Position numbers and translations under genes: made by a program
Notes under the pieces: model-generated
What the model was told of the DNA's origin: nothing
Database searches by the model: none
Seen by the model: the letters and a program-made list of their open reading frames with translations, nothing else
From: Actinomadura bangladeshensis
Lineage (GTDB): Bacteria > Actinomycetota > Actinomycetes > Streptosporangiales > Streptosporangiaceae
NCBI RefSeq assembly: GCF_004348335.1
Contig: NZ_SMJW01000070.1
Coordinates: 1 to 33,483 of the forward strand
DNA length: 33,483 nt
Reading direction: 5' to 3'
Part shown: piece by piece, positions 1 through 7,973 of the stretch
How positions within the stretch are numbered: position 1 is the stretch's first letter
Layout: each line of letters begins with the position of its first letter

Positions 1-24
1 GGGCCGGGCCGCCGGACCGCCCGG

Positions 25-30
25 TAGCGT
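25..30 (+). promoter_or_regulatory. -10 box (TAGCGT) for a leaderless start
   Basis: TAGCGT fits TANNNT and ends 7 bases before the ATG at 38. No Shine-Dalgarno sequence is visible, so transcription probably begins at or next to the start codon. No clear -35 box can be judged so close to the window edge. Confidence 0.5.
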
Positions 31-37
31 GATCGGT

Positions 38-994
38 ATGCATGCGATCGTGATCCGCGAGCCGGGCGGACCGGACGTCCTGGAGTGGACGCAGGTCCGA
101 GGCCCGGAGCCGAAGCCGGGCGAGGTGCTGATCGAGGTGGCGGCGAGCGCGGTGAACCGCGCGGACGTCATGCAGCGGCTCGGCTTCTACCCGCCGCCCG
201 AGGGCGCTCCCCCGTACCCGGGCCTGGAGGTGTCCGGGCGGGTCGCCGAGCTGGGCGCGGACGTCACCGGACTGACGGTCGGGGACGAGGTGTGCGCGCT
301 GCTCAGCGGGGGAGGGTACGCCGAACAGGTCGCGGTGCCCGCCGCGCAGGTGCTCCCGGTGCCGCGCGGCGTCGACGCCGTGGAGGCGGCCGGACTCCCG
401 GAGGTCGCGTGCACGGTTTGGTCGAATGTGTTCCAGCTGGGCGGGCTCCGCGCGGGCGAGACGCTGCTCGTCCACGGCGGCGGCAGCGGCATCGGGACGT
501 TCGCGATCCAGCTCGCGAAGGCGCGCGGCGCCCGCGTGGTGACGACCGTGGGCAGCGCGGAGAAGGCGGCGCGCTGCCGGGAACTCGGTGCGGACGTGAC
601 CGTTAATTACCGCGAGGAGGACTTCGTCGACAGCGGCCCCTATGACGTGATCCTCGACCTGATCGGCGCGAAGTACCTCGCCCGCAACGTGGAGGCGCTC
701 GCCACCGGCGGACGGCTGATGGTGATCGGGCTCCAGGGCGGGGCGAAGGCGGAGCTGGACCTCGGCAAGCTGCTGAGGAAGCGTGCGCTGGTGCACGCGA
801 CGACGCTGCGGGCCCGTCCGGCCGCCGAGAAGGCGGAGATCGTCGCCGGGGTCCGCGAGCACGTGTGGCCGCTGCTGGAGTCGGGGCGGGTCCGGCCCGT
901 CATCGACCGGCGCTTCCCCATGGCGGACGCGGCGCGCGCGCACGAGCTGCTCGAGGAGAGCGGTCACGTCGGCAAGATCCTGTTGACCGTGTGA
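38..994 (+). CDS. NAD(P)H-quinone oxidoreductase, zinc-independent MDR family
   Basis: This 318-residue protein belongs to the medium-chain dehydrogenase/reductase superfamily, quinone oxidoreductase (PIG3/QorA-like) branch. It is expected to reduce quinones or similar carbonyl compounds with NAD(P)H in the cytosol. The N-terminal GroES-like barrel holds the NRADVMQR and PGLEVSG signatures. The Rossmann fold carries the nucleotide loop HGGGSGIGTFAIQLAK. The cysteine cluster of zinc-binding alcohol dehydrogenases is absent. I chose ATG 38 over the in-frame GTG 29 because family members start close to MHAI and a -10 box sits 7 bases upstream. It ends 13 bases before the bpa start, so the two genes probably share a transcript. 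The natural substrate cannot be read from sequence. Confidence 0.9.
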   Translation: MHAIVIREPGGPDVLEWTQVRGPEPKPGEVLIEVAASAVNRADVMQRLGFYPPPEGAPPYPGLEVSGRVAELGADVTGLTVGDEVCALLSGGGYAEQVAVPAAQVLPVPRGVDAVEAAGLPEVACTVWSNVFQLGGLRAGETLLVHGGGSGIGTFAIQLAKARGARVVTTVGSAEKAARCRELGADVTVNYREEDFVDSGPYDVILDLIGAKYLARNVEALATGGRLMVIGLQGGAKAELDLGKLLRKRALVHATTLRARPAAEKAEIVAGVREHVWPLLESGRVRPVIDRRFPMADAARAHELLEESGHVGKILLTV

Positions 995-1007
995 GGATGT
1001 GGAGTTT

Positions 1008-1550
1008 ATGAGCGAGCCTTCGAAGAACCAGTCCGAACAGGAACCGCAGGTGCTCGTGGTCGGCCCCGGCGGCATCGCCATGGAGAGCTCCGGCGGGGGC
1101 GCGTCCGAGGGCAAGTCGGTCACCGAGATGGTCGAGCAGCCCGCGAAGGTGATGCGGATCGGCGGAATGATCCGCCAGCTCCTCGAAGAGGTCAAGGCCG
1201 CCCCGCTGGACGAGGCGAGCCGGGCCCGGCTCCGGGAGATCCACAAGTCGTCCATCAAGGAGCTGGAGGACGGCCTGGCCCCCGAGCTGGTCGAGGAGCT
1301 GGAGCGGCTGTCGCTGCCGTTCACCGAGGGCACGGTGCCGAGCGAGGCGGAGCTGCGGATCGCGCAGGCGCAGCTCGTCGGCTGGCTGGAGGGCCTGTTC
1401 CACGGCATCCAGACGACGCTGTTCGCGCAGCAGATGGCGGCGCGGGCGCAGCTGGAGCAGATGCGGCGCGCACTGCCCGCCGGCATGATGCCGCCCGGTG
1501 CCGAGGAGGAGCCCCAGCCGGGCCACCGCTCGTCCGGCCCCTACCTGTAG
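1008..1550 (+). CDS. bpa: bacterial proteasome activator (Bpa/PafE)
   Basis: The product is an ATP-independent ring-forming activator that docks on the 20S proteasome and opens its gate for unfolded substrates. I recognise the family (DUF2587) from the central block beginning VEQPAKVMRIG, followed by LLEEVKAAPLDEASR, ELEDGLAPELVEELERL and AQLVGWLEGLFHGIQ. These form the long helices of the four-helix bundle. The protein has 180 residues, a normal length. It ends in GPYL, whereas the docking tail in Mycobacterium is GQYL, so the C-terminal Tyr-Leu needed for 20S binding is kept and the Gln is replaced. ATG 1008 is preferred over GTG 999 because GGAG/AGGA lie just upstream. The gene implies that the organism has a 20S proteasome, which is not in this window. 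Confidence 0.95.
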   Translation: MSEPSKNQSEQEPQVLVVGPGGIAMESSGGGASEGKSVTEMVEQPAKVMRIGGMIRQLLEEVKAAPLDEASRARLREIHKSSIKELEDGLAPELVEELERLSLPFTEGTVPSEAELRIAQAQLVGWLEGLFHGIQTTLFAQQMAARAQLEQMRRALPAGMMPPGAEEEPQPGHRSSGPYL

Positions 1551-1563
1551 GGACGCCGCGAAC

Positions 1564-1595
1564 GGCCGCACCCCCGCACGGCAGGGGGTGCGGCC
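1564..1595. terminator. bidirectional hairpin terminator between bpa and the HAD gene
   Basis: A perfect 12-bp stem (GGCCGCACCCCC / GGGGGTGCGGCC) with an 8-base loop lies 13 bases after the bpa stop and 4 bases before the stop of the convergent HAD gene. There is no strong T-tract, as is usual for GC-rich actinobacterial terminators. Its position suits ending both transcripts. Confidence 0.8.
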
Positions 1596-1599
1596 TTCG

Positions 1600-2403
1600 C
1601 TACGGGAAGAGGCGTTCCAGGACCTCGGCGACGCCGTCGTCGTCGTTGCGGGACGTCTTGTGCGTGACCGCCGCCAGCACCAGCGGGTGCGCGTTCGCGA
1701 CGCCGTAGGACGTCCCCGCCCAGGTGAGCATCGGCAGGTCGTTGGGCATGTCGCCGAACGCGGTGACATCGTTCGACAGGAGCCCGTGCTGGGTGCAGAG
1801 CGCGGCGAGCGCGCTCGCCTTGGTGACGCCGAGCGCGCTCATCTCCAGCAGCCCCCGCCCGGACGAGTGCGTCACCGTGACGAGGTCGCCCACCGCCTGG
1901 GCCGCCTTCTCCGACAGCGTGTCGGGGTCGGCGTCGGGGTGGAAGGCGAGCAGCTTGGTGCCGGGCCGCCGGACGAGCTCGTCGCCGTCGACGACCTGCC
2001 CGCCGAAGTCCTTGGCGTCCCAGCGGCCGAGGATGTAGCTGCGCTCGAAGTAGAACCCGGTCGGGTGCTCCACCGCGAACCGCAGCTCGGGCGCGATGCC
2101 GCGCAGCCGCCCGACGGCCTCGGCGATCACGTCCGGCGGGATCTCCCGGGTCTCCAGGATCGTCTCGGTGTGCAGGTCGTACACGACGGCGCCGTTCGCG
2201 CAGATCGCGACGCCGTGGTGGTCGACGGCCGCGGCGATGTCGGTCATCCAGCGCGGCGGCCGGCCGGTGACCATGACGAGCATCGCCCCGGCCCGCTCGA
2301 CCCGGGCCAGGGCCGCGACCGTCCGGGCGGACACCGTGCCGTCGGAGCGCACGATCGTGCCGTCGAGGTCGGTGGCGATCACACGCGGCGAAGACTGGCT
2401 CAT
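1600..2403 (-). CDS. Cof-type HAD-superfamily phosphatase
   Basis: This 267-residue protein is a haloacid dehalogenase phosphatase of the Cof/IIB type, which dephosphorylates small phosphorylated metabolites with Mg2+. Motif I is DLDGT near residue 10 (nucleophile Asp and general acid Asp). Motif II is VTGRPP. Motif IV is the GDMPNDLPML block near the C terminus, which binds Mg2+. The C2B cap lies between these motifs. The ATG at 2403 is chosen because GGAAGG sits at good spacing before it; the longer in-frame start at 2427 has none. The substrate is unknown. It lies 84 bp after serS on the same strand and may be co-transcribed with it. Confidence 0.9.
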   Translation of the reverse strand: MSQSSPRVIATDLDGTIVRSDGTVSARTVAALARVERAGAMLVMVTGRPPRWMTDIAAAVDHHGVAICANGAVVYDLHTETILETREIPPDVIAEAVGRLRGIAPELRFAVEHPTGFYFERSYILGRWDAKDFGGQVVDGDELVRRPGTKLLAFHPDADPDTLSEKAAQAVGDLVTVTHSSGRGLLEMSALGVTKASALAALCTQHGLLSNDVTAFGDMPNDLPMLTWAGTSYGVANAHPLVLAAVTHKTSRNDDDGVAEVLERLFP

Positions 2404-2487
2404 GTCACCTTCCTGGGCAGATGCCACAAACCATAAGCGACGCCGGGGACATCGCGACCTTGGGCCCGGACCGCGGCCGGGCGGAGG

Positions 2488-3747
2488 TCAGCGCTTGACC
2501 GGCTCCAGGACATCGAGCCCGAGGAACTTCTGCAGCGCCTCGGGGACGCGCACCGAGCCGTCCGCCTGCTGGTGGTTCTCCAGGATCGACACCATCCAGC
2601 GGGTCGTCGCCAGCGTGCCGTTCAGGGTCGCGACCGGCTGGTTCCTGCCGTCCGCGTCCCGGTACCGGACCGCGAGCCGCCGCGCCTGGAACTCGGTGCA
2701 GTTCGACGTCGAGGTGACCTCGCGGTAGGTGTTCTGCGTCGGCACCCACGCCTCGCAGTCGTACTTGCGGGCCGCGCTGGAGCCGAGGTCGCCCGCCGCC
2801 ACGTCGATCACCCGGTACGGGATCTCGACCTTGGCGAGCATCTCCTTCTCCCAGTCCAGCAGGCGCAGGTGCTCGGCGTGCGCGTCGGCCGGGTCGCAGT
2901 AGGAGAACATCTCCACCTTGTCGAACTGGTGGACGCGGATGATGCCGCGCGTGTCCTTTCCGTAGGAGCCGGCCTCGCGGCGGAAGCACGACGACCACGC
3001 CACGTACCGCCGCGGCAGCTCGTCGATGATCTCGTTCATGTGGTACGCGGCGAGCGGCACCTCGGACGTCCCCACCAGGTACAGCTCGTCCGCCGGGAGC
3101 TGGTACACCTCGGCGGCGTGCGCGCCGAGGAACCCGGTGCCCTCCATCGCCTCCGGCTTCACCAGCACCGGCGGGTACATGGGGACGAACCCGTTCCCGA
3201 TCGCCGTCTCCATGGCGAGATTCAGCAGCGCGTACTGGAGCCGCGCGCCGACGCCCGTCAGGTAGTAGAACCGCGCGCCCGACACCTTCGCGCCGCGCTC
3301 CATGTCGATGGCGCCGAGGCTCTCGCCGAGCTCCAGGTGGTCCTTCGGCTCGAAGTCGAACGCGGCCGGCTCGCCGACGTGCTCCAGGACGACGAAGTCC
3401 TGCTCGCCGCCGGGCGGGGCGCCCTCCTCGATGAGGTTCGGGACGCCCTTCAGCACGGCGTCGAGTTCCTCGCCGAGCCGGTCGGCCTCCGCCTCCAGCT
3501 CCTTGACCTGCTGCGACAGCTCCTTCGCGCGGGCGAGCAGCGCGTCCCGCTCGTCGCCCTTCGCCTTGGAGACCGACTTGCCGAAACTCTTCTGCTCCGC
3601 CCTGAGCTGCTCGAACGACGTCAGCGCCGAGCGGCGCCTCCCGTCCAGGTCGAGCAGCCGGTCGACGACGGCGTCATCCTCACCGCGGGCGCGCTGCGAC
3701 GCGCGCAGCCGCTCCGGATCCTCTCGAAGAGCTCGCAGGTCAATCAC
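2488..3747 (-). CDS. serS: seryl-tRNA synthetase
   Basis: SerRS charges tRNA-Ser with serine via seryl-adenylate. The 419-residue length matches the bacterial family. The N-terminal part (about residues 30-110) is the coiled-coil arm that reads the tRNA long variable loop. The class II core follows, with TSEVPLAAYH, motif 2 around FRREAGSYGKDTRGIIR, and motif 3 with its essential arginine in NGTLATTRWM. The start is GTG 3747, giving VIDLRALRED, because a TANNNT box lies 7 bases upstream and the N terminus matches the family. The long open frame upstream of this point reads antisense to real coding and is not part of the gene. No T-box leader is present, since the upstream gene ends only 53 bases away. 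Confidence 0.97.
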   Translation of the reverse strand: MIDLRALREDPERLRASQRARGEDDAVVDRLLDLDGRRRSALTSFEQLRAEQKSFGKSVSKAKGDERDALLARAKELSQQVKELEAEADRLGEELDAVLKGVPNLIEEGAPPGGEQDFVVLEHVGEPAAFDFEPKDHLELGESLGAIDMERGAKVSGARFYYLTGVGARLQYALLNLAMETAIGNGFVPMYPPVLVKPEAMEGTGFLGAHAAEVYQLPADELYLVGTSEVPLAAYHMNEIIDELPRRYVAWSSCFRREAGSYGKDTRGIIRVHQFDKVEMFSYCDPADAHAEHLRLLDWEKEMLAKVEIPYRVIDVAAGDLGSSAARKYDCEAWVPTQNTYREVTSTSNCTEFQARRLAVRYRDADGRNQPVATLNGTLATTRWMVSILENHQQADGSVRVPEALQKFLGLDVLEPVKR

Positions 3748-3754
3748 AGACCCG

Positions 3755-3760
3755 AGGCTA
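3755..3760 (-). promoter_or_regulatory. -10 box (TAGCCT) for leaderless serS
   Basis: On the minus strand TAGCCT lies 7 bases before GTG 3747, with no Shine-Dalgarno sequence. The box falls between serS and the upstream methyltransferase gene and gives serS its own promoter. Confidence 0.55.
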
Positions 3761-3800
3761 CCGTTACGGCACCTTCCCTCGCGCGCGCATAACCGCGGTT

Positions 3801-4607
3801 TCACCTGACGCCGCTCGCCAGGAGCGCGTGCGCGGGCAGGGCGACCTTGCCGCCCTCGACGCCGTAGTCGGCGATGATCGTGTCGTAGGCGTCCTTGATC
3901 AGGGCGACGGTCTCCGGGTCCTGCCGGCCGACGATGACGCCGTTGGTGCCGACCCTGGACAGCGCGCCCGTCTCCCACCACTCCTCGGGGTCGACGACGT
4001 GCTCCCAGGTCACCTCCTCGACCGCGACGTCGGCGAGCCCGGCGTCCGCGACCAGCTGCCGGAACGCGACCGCCTCGCCGTACTCGACGAACGGCGACTC
4101 GGGGATGTCGTCCGGCCACGCCACGCCGGCCTGCTCGATCGCCTCCCGGACGATCCCGAGGGCCCCGCTGCCCGGCATCGCCCAGCAGGACAGCGCCAGC
4201 CCGCCACCGGGCCGCAGCACCCGCCGCAGCTCCCCGATCGCCGCGCCGGGGTCGCCGACGTGGTTGATGACGAAGTTCCCGGCGACCGCGTCGAACGACC
4301 CGTCCTCGAACGGCACCTCGGGCAGGACGGCGACCCGCACGTCCAGGCCCGGGACGTTCCGGCGGGCGGTCTCGGCCATGCTCGCCTCGGCGTCCATCGC
4401 CGACACCTCGGCGCCGCGGCCGACGGCCTCCCGCGACACGAACCCGGGGCCCGTCCCGACGTCGAGGAACCGCGTCCCGCCGGTCACCCCGGCCGCGTCC
4501 AGCAGCGGACCGGCCAGGTAACGGGTGAGCCGGGCGAACCCCCGCTCGTACGCGGGGGCCCGCCCGGCCCACAGTTCCCGCTCGTAAAGATCGAAGTCCT
4601 TGCCCAC
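3801..4607 (-). CDS. class I SAM-dependent methyltransferase
   Basis: This 268-residue protein has a Rossmann-like SAM-binding fold. Motif I is FLDVGTGPGFVS near residue 48. The acidic residue after strand 2 is in SAMDAEASM. Motif II/post-II is GSFDAVAGNFVINHV, followed by GELRRVLRPGGGLALS. It resembles the UbiE/Methyltransf_11 group of small-molecule methyltransferases. The substrate cannot be inferred. The start GTG 4607 is supported by a TANNNT box 6 bases upstream that abuts the stop of the preceding secreted-protein gene. It therefore probably has its own leaderless transcript as well as any read-through. Confidence 0.85.
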   Translation of the reverse strand: MGKDFDLYERELWAGRAPAYERGFARLTRYLAGPLLDAAGVTGGTRFLDVGTGPGFVSREAVGRGAEVSAMDAEASMAETARRNVPGLDVRVAVLPEVPFEDGSFDAVAGNFVINHVGDPGAAIGELRRVLRPGGGLALSCWAMPGSGALGIVREAIEQAGVAWPDDIPESPFVEYGEAVAFRQLVADAGLADVAVEEVTWEHVVDPEEWWETGALSRVGTNGVIVGRQDPETVALIKDAYDTIIADYGVEGGKVALPAHALLASGVR

Positions 4608-4613
4608 CAGGGC

Positions 4614-4619
4614 AGCCTA
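4614..4619 (-). promoter_or_regulatory. -10 box (TAGGCT) for the leaderless methyltransferase gene
   Basis: On the minus strand TAGGCT ends 6 bases before GTG 4607. It lies directly beside the stop codon (4622-4624) of the upstream secreted-protein gene. Confidence 0.5.
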
Positions 4620-4621
4620 CG

Positions 4622-6259
4622 TCAGCGCACGTCCACGTAGTCGTCCCGGTAGGTCTTGGCGTAGCTGGTCGCGGTGCCGCTGTAGGCGCGCCACGTGCCG
4701 TCCTTGGACGCCTTGAACCCCTTGCGGAAACTGCCGTTCCGGTCGGTCTTCTGCGAACCCATGTAGGTCCACTTGGACGACCCCTTGGGCAGGAAGTAGA
4801 ACTTGATCGTCTTGGACGCGTAAGGCTTCCACTTGTCGGTCTGCCGGTAGAGCGTCCCCATCACGGTGATGGTCCGCCCCTTCTTCACCGGCTCCGGGGC
4901 CGCGTTGAAGTCGAAGATCCGCGTCCGGTACCTGACATCGATGTAGTCGGTGCCGCTGACGGACGGCTCGCTGGTGCTGTCCCGGAGGACGACCAGGCGC
5001 CAGTACCCGTCGCGGTCCGCGCGGCCCTGGACGTCGAACGTTCCGTCGCGGTAGACGCCGACGGCGCCCTTGGCGCTCCACTTCTTGCGGTCGGTGGAGA
5101 ACTGGAGCTGCACGGACGCGGTCCCCGGGGCAGCGACCCAGCGGCCGTCCGCCAGCTTGTTCATCACGCGCCCGGTCCCCGTGACCATCTCGCCCTTGCC
5201 GACCGGCTCAGGTCCCGCGTTCCCGCCGGTGATGGCGGTCCGGTACGCGACGGCCCGGGGTTCGGCGAACGCTTCGGACCCGATGTAGAGGTGGTAGTCG
5301 TGAGGCTGACCGGCCTGGTCTCTCGCGAACTGCGCCGACCACGTGCCGTCCTCGGTGACGGTCACCTTCGCGCTGTAGTTACCGGCGGCGTCGGTCGTCG
5401 GGGTCGCGACCGTCCTCGGGTCGCCGCCGGTCGCCGGAGCGAACTGGAGGGTGACCTTCTTGCCCGCCACCGGCCCCCAGGCGCCCTGCCGGTCCTCCCG
5501 CTCGAGGCGTCCGCTGACGGTGACCTGGTCGCCCACGATCACACGGTCGGGCACGTTCGCCGTGATCTGGGTGAGGAGCTTCCGCGTCCAGACCGGAAGC
5601 GCCGTGCTCGTGGTGGGCCGGTACAGGAAATCGCCCTTGTAGACGAAGCGCGCGTCGCCCGACCAGGTGAAGTCGACGGTTCCCCGTGCCCAGCCGTCCG
5701 CTCCGGTGATCGCCGGGTCGGCCCCGTCGCCGCCGGACAGAATCAGCCCGGCACCCTGCACCGGTGCCAGGTCACCGCCGGCGGTACGGCTCATCAAGCG
5801 TCCGCTGTAGGTGACCTCGGGGTGGTCGGCGTCCACGACGTCCGGGGTGACCTTGAAGTCGGTGATCACCGTGTCGAGGCCGTTCTCGATCGTGGCGCGC
5901 TGCTCGGCCAGCACGGTCCGGTCGGCGTTGGTCAGCTCGACGTCGACCCACCAGCGGCCCTGGTCGACCGTGACCGCGGACTTCGTCCGCCACACGCCGT
6001 CCACCGCGGTGCCTTCGACCAGCTCGAAGTCGTCCGCCGTGAGCGTCTCAGCCGGGCCGCCGGAGTACGCCCGCACGACGGCGCGCACCTTCGTGATGTC
6101 GATGTTCGACTCGGCCGCGACCTCGATCTTCGTCGTCGCGCCGGGCGTCACGACGCGGACGCCGCGCAGCACCAGGTACCCCGCCGCCGCGGTCGCGGGG
6201 GCGGACGCCAGGGCCAGGGTCGTGACCACGACCGTGAGCAGGGCGATTAAACGCCGCAC
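4622..6259 (-). CDS. secreted Ig-like repeat protein A (paralogue of the next gene)
   Basis: This 545-residue protein is exported by a Sec-type signal peptide: VRRL, a hydrophobic stretch, and cleavage near APATAAA. The mature part is made of beta-rich, Ig/Big-like units of about 100-110 residues. The last two units share the frame EPV-KG---TVxGxLxR near their start and DGTWRA near their end. They are separated by GTDYIDVRYRT, and the protein ends DDYVDVR. No catalytic motif, LPXTG or membrane anchor is visible, so it is presumably released or loosely wall-bound. GTG 6259 is chosen because GGAGG lies 5 bases upstream. It follows its paralogue by 28 bp and shares its transcript. I cannot assign a function; binding, adhesion or wall-matrix roles are possible. 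Confidence 0.85.
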   Translation of the reverse strand: MRRLIALLTVVVTTLALASAPATAAAGYLVLRGVRVVTPGATTKIEVAAESNIDITKVRAVVRAYSGGPAETLTADDFELVEGTAVDGVWRTKSAVTVDQGRWWVDVELTNADRTVLAEQRATIENGLDTVITDFKVTPDVVDADHPEVTYSGRLMSRTAGGDLAPVQGAGLILSGGDGADPAITGADGWARGTVDFTWSGDARFVYKGDFLYRPTTSTALPVWTRKLLTQITANVPDRVIVGDQVTVSGRLEREDRQGAWGPVAGKKVTLQFAPATGGDPRTVATPTTDAAGNYSAKVTVTEDGTWSAQFARDQAGQPHDYHLYIGSEAFAEPRAVAYRTAITGGNAGPEPVGKGEMVTGTGRVMNKLADGRWVAAPGTASVQLQFSTDRKKWSAKGAVGVYRDGTFDVQGRADRDGYWRLVVLRDSTSEPSVSGTDYIDVRYRTRIFDFNAAPEPVKKGRTITVMGTLYRQTDKWKPYASKTIKFYFLPKGSSKWTYMGSQKTDRNGSFRKGFKASKDGTWRAYSGTATSYAKTYRDDYVDVR

Positions 6260-6287
6260 AGGGGCCTCCATTCTCGGGGGGAACGCG

Positions 6288-7880
6288 TCACTGGACGTCC
6301 ACGAAGTCGCCCTGCGACGTGGACTTCAGGTAGCCGCTGGTCTCCTTGTAGACCGCCATCCAGGTGCCGTCGACGGACGCCGTGAAGGTCTTGGTGAACC
6401 AGCCGTTGCTGTCGGTCGTCGCGGTCGCGACCTGCGTGTAGGTCGTCGTGCCGGCGCGCTTGAAGTAGACGTACACGGGCGCGTGCGGCCCGGGGCCGGC
6501 CACGTCCCGGAACCGGTAGAGCTGCCCCTTGACCGTGATGGTCGCGCCCTTCTTCACCGGCTCGGGCGAAGCGTTGAAGTTGTACCACTGCGTCCGGTAC
6601 TTGATGTCGATGTAGTCGGTGCCGCTCACCGCCGGCATGTACTCGGCGTTGCCCGCGTAGCGGGCGCGCCAGTACCCGTCCTTCTTCGAGTCGTAGGTCG
6701 TGAGGCGGAACGACCCGTCGGAGTAGGTGGTGGCCGTCGCCATCGTCTTCCACGTGGTGCGGTCCGTGGAGAACTCCATGATCATCGGGACGTCGGCGAC
6801 GCCGTTCCCGTCGCTGACCAGCTTCCCGACGACGTCGAGCGCGTCACCGTAGCGCCCCGGCTCCGGGTAGGCGTTCCCGTCGACGATCTGCACGGGCTTG
6901 CGGACGTCGGCCGCGCCGGCGGCCGCCCGACTGCCCGTCAGGAAGGCGGTGTCGGGGACCACGGCGGTCAGCGGGCCGGACTTGTCGGGAGTGGCGGAGA
7001 TCTGGAAGGTCCCGTCCTCGGACGCGTATCCGATCGCCAGCAGCCGCTGCTCGGCGTTCCCGTAGTCACGGTAGATGTTCACGGTCGCACCCGCGGCCGG
7101 GACGAGGCCGGCGGCACCGTTCCTGAGGACCGTGCCCTCCACGCTGACCTTCGTGCCGGCGACGACCGGCTGCGGTGTGGTCATCCGGGCGGATGTCTGC
7201 GTCGCCTGCTTCGCGATGGTGGGCATCTCGCCGCTGGCGGAGGTCGCGCAGAACTTTCCCTGCCGCACCATCCGGACGTAGAGGGTGCTGCGGGCATCGT
7301 TCGTGACGCTGAACGATCCGTCCGGCCCGGTCGTGTCGTCGGTCAGGCCCTCGACCAGCACGTTCGGCACGGGCGCGAGCGCGGCGTCACGGGACTTCAG
7401 CACCATGACCCGGCCGGCGGTCGTCACGATCGGCCGGTCCACGTCGATGACGTCGGGACCTGTCGTCATCTCCGTCATGGACGTCACGTAGCAGTCGAGG
7501 AGGCCCGTGTAAACGGTCGCCGTGGCGCCGTCCGCGGAGGTGACCAGCACCTCGATGGCGTTGCTCCCCGGCCGGGTCTCCACGTCCGGATGGAACCGCG
7601 CCTGCCACGTGCCGTCATTCGCGGTGCCGGCAACGCGCTCGAACGCCAGCGTCGCGTACGCCTCTGACTGGGCGTTCGGATACCGCACGTTCGCGCGGAC
7701 GTCGGTCACGCCGCTCGCGGACTTGGCCGTGACCGTCACGGTCGCGATGCGGTCGGGGTCGAGCCGGTCGAACGCCGTGGTCGCCCTGAGGTCGGTGACG
7801 TCGGCGTGGGCGGTGGCGGGGACTGTCAGGAGCGCGGCCGTCAGGGCGGTGGTGGCGAGCATGGCCGAAGAGCGACGCAC
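6288..7880 (-). CDS. secreted Ig-like repeat protein B (paralogue of the previous gene)
   Basis: This 530-residue protein has a signal peptide (VRRSS, hydrophobic core, cleavage after ATAHA) and then several Ig-like units. Its C-terminal half aligns by eye with protein A: SGTDYIDIKYRT, NFNASPEPVKKGATITVKG and a terminal GDFVDVQ correspond to SGTDYIDVRYRT, NAAPEPVKKGRTITVMG and DDYVDVR. The N-terminal halves are more diverged. The real start is GTG 7880, with GGAGAGG 7 bases upstream; the longer reading frame to 7931 lacks a ribosome site. Two tandem copies point to an old duplication followed by N-terminal divergence. No enzyme motif is seen and the function is unknown. Confidence 0.85.
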   Translation of the reverse strand: MRRSSAMLATTALTAALLTVPATAHADVTDLRATTAFDRLDPDRIATVTVTAKSASGVTDVRANVRYPNAQSEAYATLAFERVAGTANDGTWQARFHPDVETRPGSNAIEVLVTSADGATATVYTGLLDCYVTSMTEMTTGPDVIDVDRPIVTTAGRVMVLKSRDAALAPVPNVLVEGLTDDTTGPDGSFSVTNDARSTLYVRMVRQGKFCATSASGEMPTIAKQATQTSARMTTPQPVVAGTKVSVEGTVLRNGAAGLVPAAGATVNIYRDYGNAEQRLLAIGYASEDGTFQISATPDKSGPLTAVVPDTAFLTGSRAAAGAADVRKPVQIVDGNAYPEPGRYGDALDVVGKLVSDGNGVADVPMIMEFSTDRTTWKTMATATTYSDGSFRLTTYDSKKDGYWRARYAGNAEYMPAVSGTDYIDIKYRTQWYNFNASPEPVKKGATITVKGQLYRFRDVAGPGPHAPVYVYFKRAGTTTYTQVATATTDSNGWFTKTFTASVDGTWMAVYKETSGYLKSTSQGDFVDVQ

Positions 7881-7927
7881 AGGGGGACCTCTCCACTGAT
7901 TGCTGGTGTGGAGTTGACGTCCAAGAT

Positions 7928-7937
7928 CCACTAGTGG
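7928..7937. promoter_or_regulatory. perfect palindrome CCACTAGTGG upstream of the Ig-like pair
   Basis: A 10-bp perfect palindrome lies 48 bases upstream of GTG 7880, in the short gap after the frnE-like stop at 7974. The position suits an operator or core promoter element for the secreted pair. No regulator can be named. Confidence 0.3.
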
Positions 7938-7973
7938 TTTACCGGCCCCGCCGACGGGAGGGTCACATTTGTG

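Noticed and set aside
2572..3792. Long open frame antisense to serS, and similar long antisense frames opposite most genes
   Set aside because: They arise from the codon bias of GC-rich genes, have His/Arg/Val-rich shadow composition, no ribosome sites and no recognisable domains.
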